From the NCBI RefSeq assembly GCF_900243745.1, contig NZ_LT984798.1:2502001-2566000 (forward strand): DNA of 64,000 nucleotides, in the 5' to 3' direction. The notes beneath the pieces were generated by a model. It did no database searches. It was not told the DNA's origin and was given only the letters and a program-made list of their open reading frames with translations. Shown piece after piece: positions 61,048 through 64,000 of this stretch (position 1 is its first letter; every line of letters begins with the position of its first letter). Both the position numbers and the translations under genes were made by a program. The stretch is from Desulfovibrio sp. G11 (GTDB lineage: Bacteria; Desulfobacterota; Desulfovibrionia; Desulfovibrionales; Desulfovibrionaceae).

Positions 61048-61809
61048 CTAGCAGTACATGCCCCCATTCACTCCAAGCACCTGCCCGGTAATGTAGGCGG
61101 CCCTGTCCGAGGCGAGAAAAGCCACGGCATCGGCCACTTCCTGGGCAGTGCCCATGCGCTTGAGCGGGATAACTTCCTCATAGCTTTTACGCACATCGTC
61201 GCCGAGGGCGGCGGTCATGTCCGTTTCAATAAAGCCGGGAGCCACGGCGTTGACCGTGATCTGGCGTGCGGCCAGTTCCTTGGCGCAGGACTTGGTGAGA
61301 CCCAGCAGGGCGGCCTTGGCCGAGGCGTAGTTGGCCTGACCGGCGTTGCCCATTTGGCCCACCACCGAAGAAATGTTTACAATACGACCCTTGCGGGCCC
61401 TGCTCATGATTTTGGCGGCCTCGCGGATGCAGATGAAGGCCCCGCGCAGGTTGACGTTGATTACCCGATCAAAGTCCTCATCCTTCATGCGGATAAGAAA
61501 ACCGTCCTTGGTGATGCCCGCATTGTTCACGAGCACGGCAAGATCAACCTTGTCTTTGATCTCTGTCGTGAAAAAATCGGAAACAGCGACGCCGTCGCTC
61601 ACATCAAGGGCAAAAGCCCTGGCCTGGCCGCCCGCCGCCCTGATTTCATCCACCACCTGCTCCGCCTCTGCGGGGCGGCTCACATAGGTGAGAAAAACCT
61701 GAAAGCCGTCCCGGGCAAGGGTTTGGGCAATGGCCCGCCCTATGCCGCGCGAACCGCCCGTCACAAGAGCTGTAGGCGTGGCGGTGGGCGTGGAATGCTC
61801 TGTACTCAT
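61048..61809 (-). CDS. fabG: 3-oxoacyl-ACP reductase
   Basis: 253 residues, SDR fold with a short Thr/Pro/Ser-rich extension (first 12 residues). NADPH motif TGGSRGIG near 18, NNAGITKDG near 95, catalytic Ser in NISSVVGQMG near 150 and YASAK near 163. Cofactor and family assignment is clear. Downstream of fabH and upstream of acpP. Confidence 0.95.
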   Translation of the reverse strand: MSTEHSTPTATPTALVTGGSRGIGRAIAQTLARDGFQVFLTYVSRPAEAEQVVDEIRAAGGQARAFALDVSDGVAVSDFFTTEIKDKVDLAVLVNNAGITKDGFLIRMKDEDFDRVINVNLRGAFICIREAAKIMSRARKGRIVNISSVVGQMGNAGQANYASAKAALLGLTKSCAKELAARQITVNAVAPGFIETDMTAALGDDVRKSYEEVIPLKRMGTAQEVADAVAFLASDRAAYITGQVLGVNGGMYC

Positions 61810-62095
61810 GCTCGTTCTGCCTTTGCTGAAGGTGTCGTTTTTATAGCCCGCTCCGGCGCCTGTTTCAATGCTGCCGGAAGGGCGAAAAATGCGCGCGGTT
61901 GCACTGTCTCACGGCCGCGTCGTCTTCGGGGCAACTGGCATGCCCGCCCGGCGGTTTTGCCGGGATCTTTCCGCGTTTTCCGGGGCAGCCGTCATTTCAC
62001 GGGCTGCGCCGCCCGGGCAGCAGCAGAGTATACGCCGGAAACGCCGTAGAACGGTGGTAACACCGTTACGGACGCTTTATCAAAGCAAAAAAGAC
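61810..62095. other. fabH-fabG gap
   Basis: About 290 bases with a short hairpin AACGGTG/CACCGTT at about 62050-62067 after the fabH stop. No gene supported. Confidence 0.5.
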
Positions 62096-63082
62096 CTAGA
62101 AACGCAGCAGGGCCGCGCCCCAGGTCAGGCCGGCGCCGAAGGCGGTGACAAGTATACGGTCTCCGGCCTTGATGCGCCCGGCTGCGCGGGCTTCGACAAT
62201 GGCCAGGGGAATGGATGCCGAAGAGGTGTTGCCGTACTTGTCCACGTTGACGAAAACGCGATCGCCGGTCATGTTCAGGCGGCTGCCCACTGCCTCAATG
62301 ATGCGCATGTTGGCCTGATGGGGAACCAGCAAGTCCACATCGCCGGTGCTCAGCCCGTTGCGGGACAGCACGTTTTCGCAGATGTGCACCATGTTGCGCA
62401 CGGCATGCTTGTAGGTTTCGCGTCCTTGCATGGTGATGAAAAAATCGTCTTCAATGGTGTCACCCTTGGCATAGCGGCTGCTGGTGCCGCCGCCCACCAC
62501 GATGAGGTCGCGCTGCGTGCCGTCGCTCTGGCAAACCACGTCTTCAACCCCGGCCAGCACATTGGACGAGGTTCCCGTGACTACGCAGGCGGTGGCCGCA
62601 TCACCGAAAAGCACGCAGGTGCTTCTGTCGCTCCAGTTCACGCGTCTGGTGAGGGCTTCGGTGCAGACAAAAAGAATTTTGGCTTCCGGCTGGTGAGCCA
62701 GCAGGCTGCGGCAGATGGACAGGCCGTACAGAAACCCCGAGCAGGCAGCGCCGAAGTCAAAGGCCATGACAGGGCCTACGCCGAGCTGCCCGGCGATCAT
62801 GCAGGCCACGGAAGGCGAAAGCACGTCCGGGGTGCAGGTGGCGGCGATAACGTGGGTCAGCTCTGCGGGCTCCATGCCCGCATCGGCCAGGGCCTTGCGG
62901 GCCGCCTTGAGCCCAAGGTCTGAGGCGTTCTCGTCATCAGCCAGTTTGTGGCGTTGCCGTATGCCCGTGCGGGAGACAATCCACTCATCGTTGGTGTCCA
63001 CCACCCTGGCGAGGTCTTCGTTGGTCAGGACCGCGTCCGGCACATGGGCGCTCAGCGCAAGCAAATGGCAGAGAGGGTTCAT
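62096..63082 (-). CDS. fabH: 3-oxoacyl-ACP synthase III
   Basis: 328 residues, initiation condensing enzyme. Cys in FGAACSGFLYGL near 115, His in PHQANMRIIEAVGSRL near 250, and Asn in VDKYGNTSSASIPLA near 283. The N-terminal VVDTNDEWIVSRTGIRQRHK block is typical. Starts 15 bases after plsX ends. Confidence 0.97.
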   Translation of the reverse strand: MNPLCHLLALSAHVPDAVLTNEDLARVVDTNDEWIVSRTGIRQRHKLADDENASDLGLKAARKALADAGMEPAELTHVIAATCTPDVLSPSVACMIAGQLGVGPVMAFDFGAACSGFLYGLSICRSLLAHQPEAKILFVCTEALTRRVNWSDRSTCVLFGDAATACVVTGTSSNVLAGVEDVVCQSDGTQRDLIVVGGGTSSRYAKGDTIEDDFFITMQGRETYKHAVRNMVHICENVLSRNGLSTGDVDLLVPHQANMRIIEAVGSRLNMTGDRVFVNVDKYGNTSSASIPLAIVEARAAGRIKAGDRILVTAFGAGLTWGAALLRF

Positions 63083-63097
63083 TCTGTATACCGTCGG

Positions 63098-64000
63098 TTA
63101 GATGGCGCGGGAGAAGCGGGTAAGCTCCTCGTTGGCCAGGATGGTCTCGGCAAGGCGGCTGTTGGTTCCCTTGCGTACAAAGGTGCCGCCCATCTTGATG
63201 GCATTGGTCATGGCCAGGGCACTGGAGCGGCCATGACAGACGATGGCCAGGCCCTGAAGGCCCAACAGCGGAGCGCCGCCATATTCGGCGTAGTCAATGG
63301 TGCTGGCAAAACGCTTGAAGGCCCCCTTGGCGAGCATGCCGCCAAGGGCGGGCAGTACCCCGGAGGTAAAGACCTTCTTGAGCATGCGCACAAGAGAAGC
63401 CGCGAGGCCTTCGCTCATCTTCACCACCACGTTGCCCACAAATCCATCGCAGATCACCACATCAAGGTTGCCGGTAAAGATGTCCCGCCCTTCGGCATTG
63501 CCCACAAAATTGAGGTTTTGGGCCATCTTCAGCAGTTCGTAGGCTTCTTTTACCTGGCAGTTGCCCTTGCCTTCCTCTTCGCCGATGCTCAGCAGGCTGA
63601 CCCGGGGCGAGGCATAGCCCAGCAGGTCACGGGCAAATGCATCGCCCATGAGGCCGAACTGAAAGAGATGGTAGGGGCGGCAGTCCACATTGGCTCCGGC
63701 ATCAAGCACCACCACGGGATCTTTTTCCGTTGGCAGCAGTGCGGCCAGTGCGGGGCGTTCCACCCCTTGCAGGCGGCCCATAATAAACATGCCGCAGGCC
63801 ACCGTGGCGCCGGAGTGCCCGGCGCTGACCACGGCGTCAGCGGCGCCTTCCTTGACCAGGCGGCAGGCCACCTGGATGGAGGAATTTTTTTTGCGGCGCA
63901 GGATGTCCGAAGGTTTTTCGTTCATATGCACCACATCATCAGCCTGAACAATGTCGTAATGCACGTCTTTGAGGGCGAGCTTTTCCAGCTCGGCCTCCAG
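63098..64000 (-). CDS. plsX: Phosphate acyltransferase PlsX, C-terminal part (5' end outside window)
   Basis: The frame runs off the window edge; about 300 residues are visible (LEAELEKLALKDVHYDIVQA at the edge). Family blocks: DVVHMNEKPSDILRRKKNSSIQVACRLV, ADAVVSAGHSGATVACG, LDAGANVDCRPYHLFQFGLMGDAFA, and DGFVGNVVVKMSEGLAAS. Makes acyl-phosphate for phospholipid synthesis. Overlaps no neighbour; heads the plsX-fabH cluster. Confidence 0.96.
   Translation of the reverse strand: MEAELEKLALKDVHYDIVQADDVVHMNEKPSDILRRKKNSSIQVACRLVKEGAADAVVSAGHSGATVACGMFIMGRLQGVERPALAALLPTEKDPVVVLDAGANVDCRPYHLFQFGLMGDAFARDLLGYASPRVSLLSIGEEEGKGNCQVKEAYELLKMAQNLNFVGNAEGRDIFTGNLDVVICDGFVGNVVVKMSEGLAASLVRMLKKVFTSGVLPALGGMLAKGAFKRFASTIDYAEYGGAPLLGLQGLAIVCHGRSSALAMTNAIKMGGTFVRKGTNSRLAETILANEELTRFSRAI

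Overview
The window is a chromosomal segment of a Desulfovibrio-type sulfate-reducing bacterium (Desulfovibrionaceae, close to the D. desulfuricans/D. piger group). I base this on protein similarity recalled from the family, the moderately GC-rich coding sequence, a lipoprotein resembling DUF4881 (a family I know mainly from Desulfovibrio), TauE/SafE permeases, a sigma54 activator, and the synteny plsX-fabH-fabG-acpP-fabF-glyA-dCMP deaminase-ribD-ribE-ribH-nusB-leuS. No database search was possible.

Layout. (1) 1-7.5 kb, + strand: the end of a complex I operon (nuoL partial, nuoM, nuoN), then a TauE/SafE permease gene cut by an ISL3-family element, then a small membrane protein. (2) 7.5-18.5 kb, accessory: a promoter with a near-perfect sigma70 match and a dyad in its spacer, a small unknown protein, a 109-bp MITE-like element, a DUF2157/DUF4401 membrane protein with a GDYXXLXY partner, an intact IS256-family element, an old-yellow-enzyme reductase, a DUF1269 protein, a persulfide-type MBL hydrolase with a rhodanese, and an MFS transporter. 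(3) 18.5-27.9 kb: a sigma54 enhancer-binding protein and a PEP-synthase-like protein on the minus strand. Opposite them is a five-gene membrane/lipoprotein cluster headed by a -24/-12 promoter.

(4) 28-45.3 kb, minus strand, the information-processing cluster in transcription order: tRNA-Thr, tRNA-Tyr, tRNA-Gly, tuf, rpmG, tRNA-Trp, secE, nusG, rplK, rplA, rplJ, rplL, then a nested IS (an IS4-family element inside an IS256-family element), then rpoB, rpoC. The insertion lies between rplL and rpoB. A terminator follows rplL, and a good promoter candidate abuts the target duplication on the rpoB side, so rpoBC probably stays transcribed. (5) 45.4-64 kb, minus strand: prmC, lon, radC-like, holA, leuS, nusB, ribH, ribE, ribD, dCMP deaminase, glyA, fabF, acpP, fabG, fabH, plsX (partial).

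The most unusual features are the insertion histories, which can be read to the base (ISL3 with TTTCTTTT; IS256 with AAAGAAAA; IS4 with AGGGTAAAA), the sigma54-controlled permease cluster with its atypical activator (GAFTEA loop, long disordered linker, winged-helix-like end), and a family of palindromic intergenic repeats whose end supplies the TAG stop codon of the neighbouring gene. Nothing resembling a CRISPR array, prophage or obvious defence system was seen.
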